Positions 9,884-21,303 of a DNA stretch of 64,000 nt are shown here, one piece after another; the stretch's first letter is position 1; each line of letters begins with the position of its first letter. The translations under genes and the position numbers were made by a program. The DNA comes from Xylogone sp. PMI_703 (taxonomy: Eukaryota > Ascomycota > Leotiomycetes), in NCBI GenBank assembly GCA_021399445.1, contig JAJTUQ010000001.1:8866001-8930000 (forward strand), in the 5' to 3' direction. The notes beneath the pieces were generated by a model. The model was not told where the DNA came from and did not search any database. It saw only the letters and a program-made list of their open reading frames with translations.

Positions 9884-11944
9884 ATGAAGGTCAACGAAGC
9901 TCTAATCCAAAAAGCAATTGCAGATTTGAAATCACAAGAGTAGCCCAATTTCAAAGCTACAGCTGAAAAATACTCTGTCGAACGAATAACGTTTATAAGA
10001 CGATTTAAAGATTAATACAACTTTATGAAGAATACTTTATCTATATACAAACAATACTTCAACAACGTCCAAGAACAAGTCTTAATTGATCGAATTAATC
10101 TTCTTACTGACTAAAGAATATCTTTAACTTGTTTGATTGTTTATAATATAACAAAGAAAATCATATAAGCATTTTTAGAGAAGAACTAGATAAGACAATT
10201 TATGAGACGTCATAAAAAAAAGATTATAAGTATATATTTAAAGAATATAGATTATTATTATATTAAATCTGAATACAAACTTATCTTTGAATATTATTAT
10301 TAAATAATTAAATAATTCTAAATTTATTGTGTTATAATATAATTTTAGTTATTCATAACTAACAAGAGTTTATACAGTTGTTTTTCAGTATCGAAAAACA
10401 TTATATTAGGCCTGAAAACATATATAATGTTGATGAAAAGGAGTTCTTGATCAGGTTTATAAAGTTTTTTAAAAGAGTTATGACCACAAAAGCTTATTAC
10501 GTTAGCAAAGTCAAGAATACGCAAAATGAGAGTAAAGAGTTTATTATTATCTTGGCTTATATCTTAATAACTGGGAAAACTTTTTCATCAGGTTTTATAT
10601 ACCAAAAGGAATCTTTAGACCTTCAAACTAGTTAAGTTAATAATATATATACTGATGATAAAGTTTATTTTATGACTTCTCTTACAGGGTAGACTTTTGA
10701 CGCTTTAGGCCTTGAATAGTTAAAAACAATATTTGACTATTATACTAAAATTATAGCTAATGGGAAATAATGTTTATTGATTGTTGATGATTATTCTAGT
10801 CATATGAATATATAATTCCTTGAGTATATATATCAGCATAAGATATTTATGCTTAATCTCCTATCTCATATTATGGAAGCGATAGTGTGAGCGTAACAAT
10901 AACGCTGGCTAGAGCATACAGGAATAGAGCTTATGCGACGGGATCACGCAGGACCATATAAACAACAAGTACACAAGGCAAACGAACGAACCACTCCCTT
11001 GGTTGAGTATGAAAAGGTTGTTGGTTTACTATCCGGGGCTTGCCATCAATATATGCTGGCTCGGCTTGGCATAACTATTACTAATACATGACGGGTTTCC
11101 CTACCACAATATTATCCATCGTTTGTAACTTTTAGATATAGGCTTATTCTGTTCACTTGTTGTCTAATACTTTAATCAACAAAATGATTTAATACAAGAT
11201 AGTCAAGAAAAGGTTTTTATATCAAAAGTTTTATTCTGGAGCTTATTTTTGTCTTCATGAGAGTATAGTTTTACTAAAGCTAATATTACTTTCGTATTCA
11301 AAAAAACCAGAATATAGCTAACCCAAACTTTTATAGTGCTTGATAAAGTGTTTGTAGAACCTAATATACCTTCTCCATTAATAATATCAGCGCCGGAGAC
11401 TCTTGTTACTTGTAAAAGCATTAGATGTTTACAGAAATCCTATGTCCGGAGCCCCTTTTCTAATAAGCTACAGCATATCTTGAACGCCAATTATAAGTTA
11501 TCAGCAAAGCTTAGCATCACTGAACACTTTAATAAGGGTTTAATTAGAGCTATTGCTCTTCAGAAAAAGAAGAGTCAACGCTTCTAACGCCTCAATATTT
11601 GCGAAAAAGCTGTAGGTCAAGCGTAATGGTATAGTGTAGATAAGATCCTCAAAGCTAAGGCTTTATTGGCTGAAAAAGAGGTTACAGAAGAACGGAAAAG
11701 AGAGGCCATAATAGAGTAAAGGCTAGCTGCCCAGAATAAGCGTGAACAGCGAGAAGTAGAGAAGATTAGAAAGCAATTGGAGCGACAGCTAGCCAAGGAG
11801 CAAAAAGAGAAGGAAGCTTTACTGAAAAAGCAAGCCAAGGAGGAGGCGCAAATGCAGAGAGCCTTGGAAAGGCAACTCCTGGCCACTCAAAGGAAGGCTA
11901 AGAAGGCTGTTACACGTAGGAAAGCTGCACCAAAGGCTTCTTAA
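9884..11944 (+). pseudogene. Broken pogo/Fot1 transposase
   Basis: Recognisable pieces in order: an N-terminal helix-turn-helix (psq-type) from ATG 9884 with in-frame stops at Gln codons; a DDE domain start NIYNVDEKEFL near 10411-10450 with the first catalytic Asp; a second Asp in LLIVDDYSSH near 10776-10806; the SHI tail interrupted by the LTR; the LLDIGLF block resuming after it; then a Lys/Arg/Glu-rich coiled coil (about 11640-11900) and a basic end before TAA 11942-11944. Several stops and frame changes make it non-functional. The coiled-coil part is the best preserved. Mobilisation would need an intact relative elsewhere. Confidence 0.88.
10874..11108. mobile_element. Solo LTR of a retrotransposon nested in the pogo element
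   Basis: 235 bp starting TG and ending CA, flanked by the direct repeat ATATTA (10868-10873 and 11109-11114), which fits an integrase-made target duplication of 5-6 bp. It interrupts the transposase DDE domain just after the second Asp block, and homology to the transposase resumes on the far side. There are no internal retrotransposon genes, so it is most simply a solo LTR left by recombination between two LTRs. Its composition is less AT-rich than the host element, hinting at a younger insertion. Confidence 0.72.
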
Positions 11945-12156
11945 GTGGATACTGTGGTGTTGATGGCGTAAGTGGGGTATGGAGGCAATTTTCGTTGTAG
12001 GTGCAATTACGTTATAATGCTACATAATATTTAATATTTAAAAAGTATATTATATTCTACGTATTATAATATAGATAATTTATTAATTTCAATTCAATTG
12101 GAGTTGTTGTTGTTAAGCTATAATATTTAGAAGTGTAGTGTTGTGAAATCCGAAAA

Positions 12157-12198
12157 GTGGGCATTTCACAGGGGTGTGCAATTCGTCGGGATCACGTG
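12157..12198 (-). repeat. Right terminal inverted repeat of the pogo element
   Basis: 42 bp ending GGGATCACGTG and followed by TA. It is the inverted partner of 9805-9846 with two mismatches. Confidence 0.9.
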
Positions 12199-13615
12199 TA
12201 TCCTTTGGTCTGTCGGATGTTGCACTACCTTATGCACCTACATAAAGGAATGGTTTTTGCACGTTGATTTGCTTATCCAATTATCTATTCGACCACAAAG
12301 GGCTAGATATTTTCACTGGGCAATAAGCAATCACTAAGCTTAAAGGAGATGCCATGAATTCAGCATAACTGAATAATCATTGCCTAAAGTGGCCCAATTT
12401 CCGACTAACCAGGGATATTTGAAGTATTGCCAAGATGTTGTGGAACAGAACATAACCAAAGACCAATAATCCATGGTAATTGTGCTTGTAGAGGTGTGAT
12501 TCGGGCAAGCAAATGAGTGGCACAGCAACTTCAGTTGCAATAAGACTGCTGTCTAGTATCTTAGACCGTTGAAAGATAATAAATCACTTCTTGCGAAAAT
12601 GGCCAACCATCTGTATGCCTTAAAACATCGTACTTTCTTCGAAAGGATAATGCTGATGCTTCTACATTTAATTGCATGAATGGCAATGCTGAAATTAAGA
12701 ATGAAATGAGGTAGAATGTGAAGTCCATCTGTCGCTGCAGCCAACACGGCAAAGACGGCAAAGACTGCAATTACAGGTAATGCAAGAAGGACCTGCATCC
12801 ATGAGAGCGAAGAACAGCAAACTAAGCTCGATCCCGATCACTGTCTATGATATCTTCCGTCTATTGCTGCTTTTGTCGTTCAGTACTACGCTCCGGTGAG
12901 CGAAAAGCGTTAGAGCAACAGATACTTCTTGATACTATGCATATAGCATCTGCGTATTGATTCAATTCGTTCCCCTGTTGTGTATCATTAGCGTACATAT
13001 AATAGTTCACTCTAAGACAAGGATATGCTGGCTCTGGCGTCGTTTTCTTCTACTGTCCATTGGCTCCTCGATGAGGAGCAGTGTTTGCCTCTCTGATAGA
13101 TTGTGGTGTTTGGAAAGATATGCGATGGTATTCATCATGGGACCCGTCCTTTCTGGTATTGCGGAGCAAGGTTGTCGAGACTGCGCTGCCCGCCTTCCTT
13201 CACTGCAGCCACCATCACAGGTTTGGGGTCGATGCCTGCATGTGTAGAGCCGCCGCCCTAATCTGCCATCTTTAGAGACCGGAGAAGCGGGAAAAGTTGA
13301 CAGACGCAGAGCCGCACAGGACCAGTTCGCAATCCTCTGAGAAGCTTGTGAATGCCATTGCCTTTGAATCGAACGCAGAGTCTAAACCTTGCAAATATGA
13401 CCAAAAAGACATAATTATTCTACTAACGCGAAACGATCAATACGAGAACAATGAATACCAAGGGACCAAGTGTAAATCTTGAGCTCGAAGGTCGATCATT
13501 ACAAAGTGGTGGTGCTGTATGTTTGTAAATTCCGCTTTGAATTTGATGTTTATTCAATTATAGTCATCAACCTCCTCTTACATAGCGGAAACCTCAGCAA
13601 ATATTGCAGGTCTGA
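12199..13615. other. Intergenic after the pogo element
   Basis: 1.4 kb without a supported gene. Open frames at 12553-12798 (minus) and 12957-13247 (plus) are short, overlap each other in several frames and match no family. A G/C-richer piece at 13020-13300 is the only compositional change. Confidence 0.4.
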
Positions 13616-15065
13616 ATGGATTTAAATTCTGGAAATTTAGAGCTAATAAATGTCGTAGTGAACGATATTTCCGTCTCATCATTAGATATCCAAGGATGTC
13701 AAAGGACGATCGTTGGTATTATCACCGGATACACGTCGCCTGCAAACATACCTCTAAACGAAAACTCAACGCTTTACTTACAGCTACTTGATTATAGAGT
13801 CCGCAGGTTTTCAAATAGCAATTTGGTGAAGACAGTGATTCCTCAAGTCTCATCCAGGAATATACCTATTAGTGATGCATTACCAGAAACTCCAATCCTT
13901 ATTAGTCTGTTCCGAGCTCTAGTTATTATTACGAGAGCATTAGAAACAGGAAGGGCAACAATCGATTCCATTGCAAGACAATTACTGGAATTTGTCGAAT
14001 GCGGTTCAGTAACACACGAACTATATCAGTTTGTTTTCCGAGGTATTGCTCTTGTCAGCCTACTATATGATGCTGAGGAAACTATCTCTCCAAGTCCTAG
14101 CGCATTTCGAATGGTTCTTTCGTCACAAAACAGACATCAATCCACTCTCCGACGTCAACAAAGCTCAATATGGCGCCGTCTAGCTTGTCCTATAACGGAT
14201 GACAGTGGAGGAAATGTGCATATAGATATGGATCAACTTCTCTCTCACTTTGGTCAATTCGTTCCCCCTATCTGCATTCCAGTATCCGGACCACGTAAGG
14301 ATCTCTATGAAGATGCACTTATAGCTTCCAACCTGAACTATCATACTATCTCCAAGATTGGCCATCTAAAAGTAGAGTGGGTTGAGTCTTTGAGCCTTCA
14401 CCTAGACCTTTACGAACGAGGATCCGTACTTCGGTTATTTGCATATCCGTCATTTTGTGCGTTATTGTGTGAGGAATATCAAAAACAGGAGACTTTCCTT
14501 TCTAAGTAACTATTCTTCGGCTCTACGAAATATAGTAAATACTAACTCTTGTAGAATTATATCAGTGAGAGAGGTTAAAGAAAGTCAAAGTATAGATGAT
14601 GATGCAGAGCAACATGCATACAGCTTCGACTTCCTTGTTGAAGTTCTCTCTTCGTACAGATTGATCTTTGGCCAACATGCTTCCTCATACGCCAAGTTCA
14701 GCAGTCCGTCTTTACAAGTTGTCGATCCACTTCTTAAAAAGCTCTGTGGAACTTCATGCAAGAAACATAATTTCTACTCTGCCTATGAAATAGAGAAGTA
14801 TAAGACAATGTACTCTGCAGCCGCTGATTTTCCCTTGTTAGGACAGCGTCTACTTAATCTGCAACGTTACATGAATGAACAGAATCCTAGTGATTTAAGG
14901 ACTTTATGGTATGATAGAAGAGATATTTTGAGATTTTACACATTCTGGGCGCTGGTTGTTTTAGGGGCGCCGGGTCTTTTTCTCAGTACGATATCAGTGG
15001 CTCTCGCAAGCGTACAAGTGCGGCAAGGGATGTCCAGCAACAGTTGTAACTGTAGCCAGTCATAG
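13616..15065 (+). CDS. Uncharacterised fungal protein with C-terminal membrane segment
   Basis: Two exons, 13616-14505 and 14555-15065 (49-bp intron with ACTAAC branch site), 466 aa. I recognise it as a member of a widespread uncharacterised filamentous-fungal family: the centre has HLKVEWVESLSLHL and an FASCALL-like FCALL block, then a long helical part with SYRLIFGQ, and the end has a W-D-R-R-D-I-L-R-F-Y-T-FWA block leading into one hydrophobic segment (about residues 430-452) before a short Cys/Ser-rich tail. The N-terminus from the first ATG lacks the usual opening domain, so an upstream exon may be missing. The family has no assigned function. The convergent or parallel neighbours give no clue. 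Confidence 0.7.
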
Positions 15066-16899
15066 GTGACTCGCATGCACTTGAACTGTGTGAAGTGAAT
15101 GATCCTCTCATACAGGTTCTTTTTGATCCAGGAATATATTAGGCAACAAGTGGCATGTTGATATGCATATTTGATGACCTCTGTGAATGCAGCAGATTTA
15201 GTCCAGAGCCATCGACTGGTCGTGGAGAAAGTTAAATGGTCATCGATGTGCTGTACTATCCTGAAAATTGATGCAGACCACTAGAGACAGACCGCGATAG
15301 CATAGAATCTGCTACGCCGCGCTGCAACATCAGCCTCATTCAAGTCTCATATGAGTTCTGTAATGCAAACATATTGCAGTGAGAGTGATGCCGCTTTTAT
15401 GACGAGGCTCTGGACCTCTAGCCGAATCACGACGCCGTCCATATCAAATGATTGCATGATGATCACTCCAATAGCCTAAACTGGACAAATTGATTACAGC
15501 AATGTTGTACTTGTCGGTATATTCTTCGATTAATGAAAAGTTCCAGCTGCCTAGGTCGAACAAGCCTTGAAGGTTATCTGGATTTTGCATTATTCAGTTC
15601 CATTTTTAGTTAATGGGACCGTTTTGTATGCTGTGCTATATTAGTTATCTTATAGGGATAGCTTTGCAAACAGAGAGCTGGTGAAGAACATGAGATACGT
15701 ATCTGTTGATAGATCATTTTTTTCCTTTTTTCTCTTTAGAATCAGTGGCGTTGGCCTAGATCATGTCCTTGAAAGGGGGTGGAGGGCAACTACAAAGAAG
15801 GAAAGCGGGATGCCTATTTCAGATGATTTCAAAGCATACTTTTCTGGGCAACCCGTCAGAGCCGCATTTGGCTCTTTTGGAGCGGCCTCAATTAGAAACT
15901 ATATCATAGCATGTCATCCCCCTGACAAGCCCAGATTTGGAGTCACTTCAGTATTGGTGCGCTATTCTTGCCTTGGTCAGAAAAAAGATATTCACGATAA
16001 GTTAGAACTTTGTCCTTCTGCCTTCCTGCCAGCAATATGATTGATGTCTCTTTACAAGGATACACATTTCATCAGCGCCTATAAAGTTCTTAACATGGAA
16101 TCAGCTCGACCATCTCCATGCTCCTCTAAAACGGCAATTCGCAGCCCATCCTGGGCTAAACAAGTGATCGTGAATACTGAGAAGGATAAACGTGTCCAAC
16201 CTTGGAAGAATCTCCTTCCAGATGCTGATAATGGAGTTGATGGTACTGGAACAGATATTATCAACTTGAGTCTTGATGTTCAGTCAAACAATATGGCTGC
16301 TTGAGGAGCCAGGTTAGTTTACGGTCATGTTATACTGTATTGCTTTATATCAAAGATAATAAGCACTATATTATGAATGAAGAGCTTTATCAACTTCTTG
16401 GTTAACACTTAGTTTTGTTGTATCTCTATGAAACTCGTAATTTGATCAGTGAGTAATATTGAAGCATAAAGGAGGTAGAGTAAATGGTATTCTGGGAGAA
16501 TCAGGGAACGAAAGCCATGCTCCACGTTCCAGTCTCCCCGGATGATGTTTGGCCCGGAATAGAAGGTCAGGTATTCCACCCATCCCCATTTCCCATTAGT
16601 AAGTAGTGGTACAGCAGACAAGGCTGGTAGATATTGATGATAGGTCTATATAAGGGCCTTATGCACATGCATATCGGATCACACCATCTCCATGTCTATG
16701 TTCGCCTCACTTCAATACCTGTAATGCTTGTTGGTCAGCTGTTGGCTGCCTGTGGCTGCTCAATCCCGCTGCCTTAAGAAAGTAGGCAGCCTCACGATGT
16801 GAATTAAGTGTTCAGGGAGAGGCGACTCGTCAGCGGTCGTGGTTCAAAAAAGATCATGAATGAGACCAGCCAAACCACCATCCAAAAACTCTGATCAGT
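15066..16899. other. Intergenic with two unexplained open frames
   Basis: Open frames 15681-16040 (119 aa) and 16041-16304 (87 aa) lie head to tail in the same strand and are the only candidates. Neither shows a family motif, and the first starts in a Phe-rich stretch. I see no promoter or intron evidence that would make them a gene; they may be a decayed coding region. Confidence 0.3.
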
Positions 16900-18047
16900 A
16901 TGACTACAGTTACTGAGACCTTATATTCTGCTCCTGTTGTCTTCAACACTCCCAGCCCTTCAAAAAAGGACGCTAGAGCAAGATTAAACTATTTTGATTG
17001 GCAAGAGATCCACGAGATTGAAAAGCCGTATCAAATATTCATTGAAGTAGAAAATGAAAATGATCGTACTTCGAATCTTACATTCCGTGAAGGACCGGAA
17101 GAAGTAATCCATGACGTTAGGGGCCAAGAAGGCGCATTCACGTTGGATACAACGGGGTTTGCTTTTCGCAAGCATGTGTCTAGTGTAAAGGACTTCCAGT
17201 CGCGGAGCGTAATTGAGAAAGAATATCTGCCGGAGTGCGAAAAGGTTCTCATGGATGAGTTGGATGATGTAGATGAAGTATTCATCTTCGACTGGCGAGT
17301 AGGTCTGCCATAAAACGTTGTAAATCTTAAGCAGATCACTCATGTTGGCATAGCTGAGGAATACTATTCCGGTACCTCCGGGTACCACGATTGATATGAA
17401 TAACCCGATGGAACTGCTAAAGCCAGCTAGGCATGTTCATATTGGTAAATACAAATTTCCTAAACTCGCTTTCTTTGGCTATTATTACTAAATTAATACT
17501 TAGATCAAAGCCCGGCAGCCGCAGTGGGCCGGACACAAAGACACTTACCTGATCGGGCTGAAGAGCTTCTTCAAGGCAGACTGAGGATTGTGAAGTAATT
17601 TCCCAGTTAGTCTTACTCATTCTTTGTGGTACTTGCTAATATGGCAATAGTATTTGGCGACCGCTCAATCACCCCGTCATGGACAATGCACTAGCTCTCT
17701 GCGATGGCAGAACAATATTGGATTCGGACAAAGTAGAAGCGGATCATATAAGAAGGCAATATTCCGGATCAACATATTATGTGAAATACAATGATCGATA
17801 CCGATGGCATTATCTTAGAGAGCAGAGACCTGACGAGATAACCCTCGTTAAATGCTTTGATTCTGATCCGACAGTCACAAAATGTAAGTGTACTCATACG
17901 CTGCCTAGAGATCCGTGGGCTAACTCTGATGTAATGTAACTAGGTTCTCCTCACTCGTCCTTCTCTGCTACATCGCCTACCGGGTGGTCAAGTGCTCTTC
18001 CACGGGAGAGCATTGAGGTTCGGGCATTAGTATTCACTTATGTGTGA
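16900..18047 (+). CDS. AsaB/CmcJ-like hydroxylase-desaturase family protein
   Basis: Five exons: 16900-17298, 17354-17444, 17504-17594, 17651-17883, 17944-18047; 305 aa, all junctions in frame. Splicing restores the family blocks in order: LNYFDWQE near 28, VIDVRG-like VIHDVRGQE, DWRLRNTIPVPPGT (across intron 1), HVHIDQSP (across intron 2), RIVNIWRPLNHPV (across intron 3), ALCDGRTI, ADHIRRQYSGSTYY, RWHYLREQRPDE, and PRESIEVRALVFTY at the end. The family includes AsaB of aspergillic acid synthesis, a gibberellin desaturase and the bacterial cephalosporin protein CmcJ; members act in oxidative tailoring of small molecules. The substrate here is unknown. It converges on the amidase gene 217 bp away. 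Confidence 0.87.
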
Positions 18048-18264
18048 GAACACTCTTAAATGTCCATTTTGACGGAGGTGATGGTTAGTGGTCTTAGGTT
18101 GACATATCGTGTGATTCTATAAGAGCTATTGATCTACCTTGAATATTATGAATTGCTTATGTATCTGAACTATAGCCCTACGTGATTGAGGTTCAAAGAT
18201 TTGCAGGGTACCTGCTTATGAACGTTGGTATTTGATTCAATTACGTCCATTCAAGAGAAATCTC

Positions 18265-20284
18265 TCACAGGCGGCTAAAATCTGGAACGGCTCGCTTTGG
18301 CATCGTCTTTTCCCAGGCGCTCATAAATTGTATCAGCTTTGCCTCTTGGTGAGGAGCGGCTAGAGCTACTATGCCGAAAGGCCTTCCGTTGAAATCCATG
18401 GTGCTCAAAGGCACCAAGCCAACAGGCGAGCCTGCAATTTCATATCAGCTATAGACATACGGAATACTGGCCCTAAAATGACTCACCTATAGAAGCCGCT
18501 AAGTCGGTAATGAGGGTATCCGCAGGTCCAATAATTACATCGATATTATTTTCTTCCAGTGTTTTGAGAATGCCTTCTTTACCACATTTCTGTCTAATCC
18601 AGTTCAACGATTTTTGGTAATTCTCCGGTGTCATGTGAAAATCTTGAGCTTTGATCAGCTTATCCTGCTCAGTGTAACCCGGAGGAAGCTCTAGATCCGG
18701 ATGAGCATTGTTAAAATCTATGAGCTCTTTTAAAGAGCGCACGGGTGAAGATTCTAAATTCTCAAGATATTTATTCAAAGACGGTCGAAAATCGGCATCT
18801 GTACTTAATTAGCTCCAAGCGACGATTGATGTGTTTCCTGGAGCTTACACATGATCGATCCAAAGTGATCGAATCCATTTTCGTCTACAGAGGCATTCTG
18901 TTTTAATATGAGGTTGACATTCTCGTGGAAGTTTGCCCCAAGGATGTCCTTCAACTTCTTGTAGGCTGCTTTCGTTTCACGAAGCTGTACGCGGTCAGTA
19001 TGATTTGTCAAAGTTCGATATGACAGACCTCTTGTTCGGTGGCACTCTTTACCGGTTTTACTATGCTATCTGGGAGCAGCCAAAGTTCTGGTTCGAGCGA
19101 ACCAACTCTGAGACCGTCCCAGCTGGAAGTGAGACTGGATACATATCCACCTTCTGGGATCGTGGTTGTCGAGGGATCAACCATGATATCTAGCATTAGT
19201 GCAACATCTCTGGCACTTTTTGCCATTGGTCCTACAGTATCAAAACGCGGAGTGATCGGAATAACTCCTTCTGCAGGCACAATGTTATGAGAGGGTCTCA
19301 TGCAGTAGAGAGCTTGTCTGCAACCGGGGAACACAATTGAGCCTCCGGTGTCTGTTCCGAGAGATACTGTGGAGAAGCCAGCCGAGACCGCAACCGCAGA
19401 ACCGGATGAAGAGCCTGCAGTATTCTAGAGTTATTAGAGAGGCTTGAGTAATACGTGAGATATGGACTCACACTATGGCCTGCACCTGAATCATCATGTC
19501 TGAATCCACCTCTGACATAAGGCGACTGTCCTTGGCCACCAACCGCAGACCATCCACTGATATTGTCGCCTCTACCTATATTAGTCTATTGACGCGGAGG
19601 AGAAATAGCTTGAATAGAAGTCAAGTAACGCACTTAAACCACATAAGTTCCTAGGAGCTACATTAGTCTTGCAAAACTTGAACCATCATCAACATGTACT
19701 CACAGATAAGTTTGTCTTCCCAAGAATTATTGCCCCTGCCTTCACTAGCTGCTGAATATGAGTATTTATATCCGCGAAGTAATTGGCAAGAGACCTACAC
19801 GTTCAATTACTGGTGCGCTCGCCTTAACTCTGGAGCCTTGCAGAGCATAAGTGCCACCTGTAGTAGACTCAACTCCAATCTCTGGATGAGTATCTATGTT
19901 GTCCTTTACCAGTATCGGAATACCATGTATAGGGCTTCTAGGGCCGGATGACTTTCTCTCTTCATCCAGCCTCTTTGCTGTCTGGAGTAGCTGGGATTTT
20001 GGTGCTAACTGAATAATAGCTTTGAGGTAATCCTGATGAGCATCAATCTGCGCTAAATAAGCTTCCAAGACTGAAACAGCTGTCAGAGTTCCAGCTGAAT
20101 AGCCATCCTGAATGTCAGCTATGGTTGCCGTCAAGCAGTCAAAGCCAGCCGCCATGGTTTTTGACTTCTGCGATAAAGAACGCCAACTAGTGCCAAACAA
20201 GCTCGAATATAACCTTTGGACACCAAATGCTAGCATGAGAAAAAGAATGAATCGATATAAGCTAGATCTCGAGATATTTGACAT
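18265..20284 (-). CDS. Membrane-anchored amidase (amidase signature family)
   Basis: Exons in transcript order: 20284-19799, 19751-19704, 19585-19472, 19424-19029, 18984-18849, 18798-18487, 18431-18265; 552 aa. Residues 10-30 are a hydrophobic anchor. The Ser-cisSer-Lys triad is visible: K127 in ILVKDNID, S221 in AGSSSGSA, and nucleophile S245 in TDTGGSI. SGGWSAVGGQGQSPYVRGG follows the third exon start, and FNGRPFGIVALA near the end is typical of the family. It cleaves a carboxamide of unknown identity. The second intron is the least sure: a two-intron version adding an exon at about 19620-19665 is also in frame. ATG 20284 is used, one codon after a TTG. Confidence 0.88.
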
Positions 20285-21303
20285 CAAAGGGTTTGAAGTT
20301 GTCGAGCTCTAGTGAATTAATTGCAGAGAATTGTAGAGGGGTAAGAGGCTTGAATGACTTTTGTCGCCTGAGCTGCCCTGCACACTGCCTGCCCGCAAGG
20401 CTCCCTCTCCTTGTGGTGGAAGCTGCGAGCCGCACAACGCTGCTTTAATAAAGGGCGCAGCATCGGTATTGTCTATGGTGTGATGTTCTGGGGTCTTCAT
20501 GCATTCAGAATGCATATTGCTTTTGCCGTCGGCATACTGAATTCATCCAGATACTCAGTAATCGGGCGATCGGGCTGTGCTACTGCGTCGCTGTCTTTAG
20601 CAATGCATGCCCAACAGCCTCTCACCAGCTGTTTGCTTTATGTGAAAATGCAGCCTCACATCGCAGGACACGTCGATTACTACCGTAAGGAAAGAAAATA
20701 TTGCCCGCAGTATCAATGATTCCGGACCAAGAGGGATTCTAGCCCACAGGGCAGCGAGTAACCTTGTCGATGTGTTACCTACCTAATCCTCTATCACGTG
20801 TAATCTCACGACTGTGTGGTATCTCTGCATCGCAACAACTTAAAGGCCTTGTGATGCATAATTTATACGTGATATGCCTCTAACCTCTAGAACTAGGTTT
20901 GAATAAACAAGCAGAGTAATTTGAAAATGAGCGTCAGGTCCCTGTCGACCCGGTGGGTTGTCCCATAATAGTACTGAACAGAAGGTCTCACAATTAACTA
21001 GTCCGAAGAACGATGGAGAAATTCGAAAAGTAAGGTGGAAACTAGAAATAGAGCATCACAAGGCGGCTCTGAAGGCAGGATCACCAGTGTCGCATGAAAA
21101 GGCACTTGGAGAACACACTTTTAGGTCGGTGGAGCAGGCTTTAACCGTCGGCAAGAGTGATGGACTTGCTCCATGGAAGTCGGGTGTGCAGAGGCAAGAG
21201 ACCCCATCAAGATTAGGATGACAATTTTAGCTGAAAAGTCATTAGCACTATCTTTCCATTTCTTGATGCTCTGCAAACCGCAGCCGGGACGTTCCTGGAC
21301 ACG
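20285..21303. other. Intergenic between amidase and STAND gene
   Basis: Promoter space for two diverging genes. An 87-codon open frame at 20958-21221 is charged and helical in character and might be an upstream exon of the STAND gene, but no in-frame splice with a start codon was found. Other frames here look spurious. Confidence 0.4.

Larger units (their letters stand above)
9805..12198 (+). mobile_element. Pogo/Fot1-type DNA transposon relic (Tc1/mariner superfamily)
   Basis: 2394 bp bounded by inverted ends of 42 bp that match at 40 positions (9805-9846 and 12157-12198; outermost bases CACGTGATCCCGACG). A TA dinucleotide flanks each end (9803-9804, 12199-12200), the target-site duplication of this superfamily. 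Each end carries two copies of a GAATTGC-like word, likely transposase-binding sites. The interior codes for a broken transposase and is interrupted by a solo LTR. Very low GC and Gln-to-stop changes suggest RIP. Confidence 0.9.

Noticed and set aside
12553..13247. Possible small hydrophobic proteins after the pogo element
   Set aside because: Overlapping frames on both strands, no family resemblance, no start context or intron support.
15681..16304. Two consecutive open frames that could be a small gene
   Set aside because: No motif, no sensible splice joining them, weak codon character; recorded only as intergenic content.
16984..17388. Long minus-strand frames opposite the AsaB-like gene
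   Set aside because: The plus strand encodes the complete AsaB-like protein once four introns are removed.
20958..21221. 87-codon frame as a first exon of the STAND gene
   Set aside because: It starts at TTG, ends in a stop, and no donor/acceptor pair joins it in frame to 21304 or 21421.
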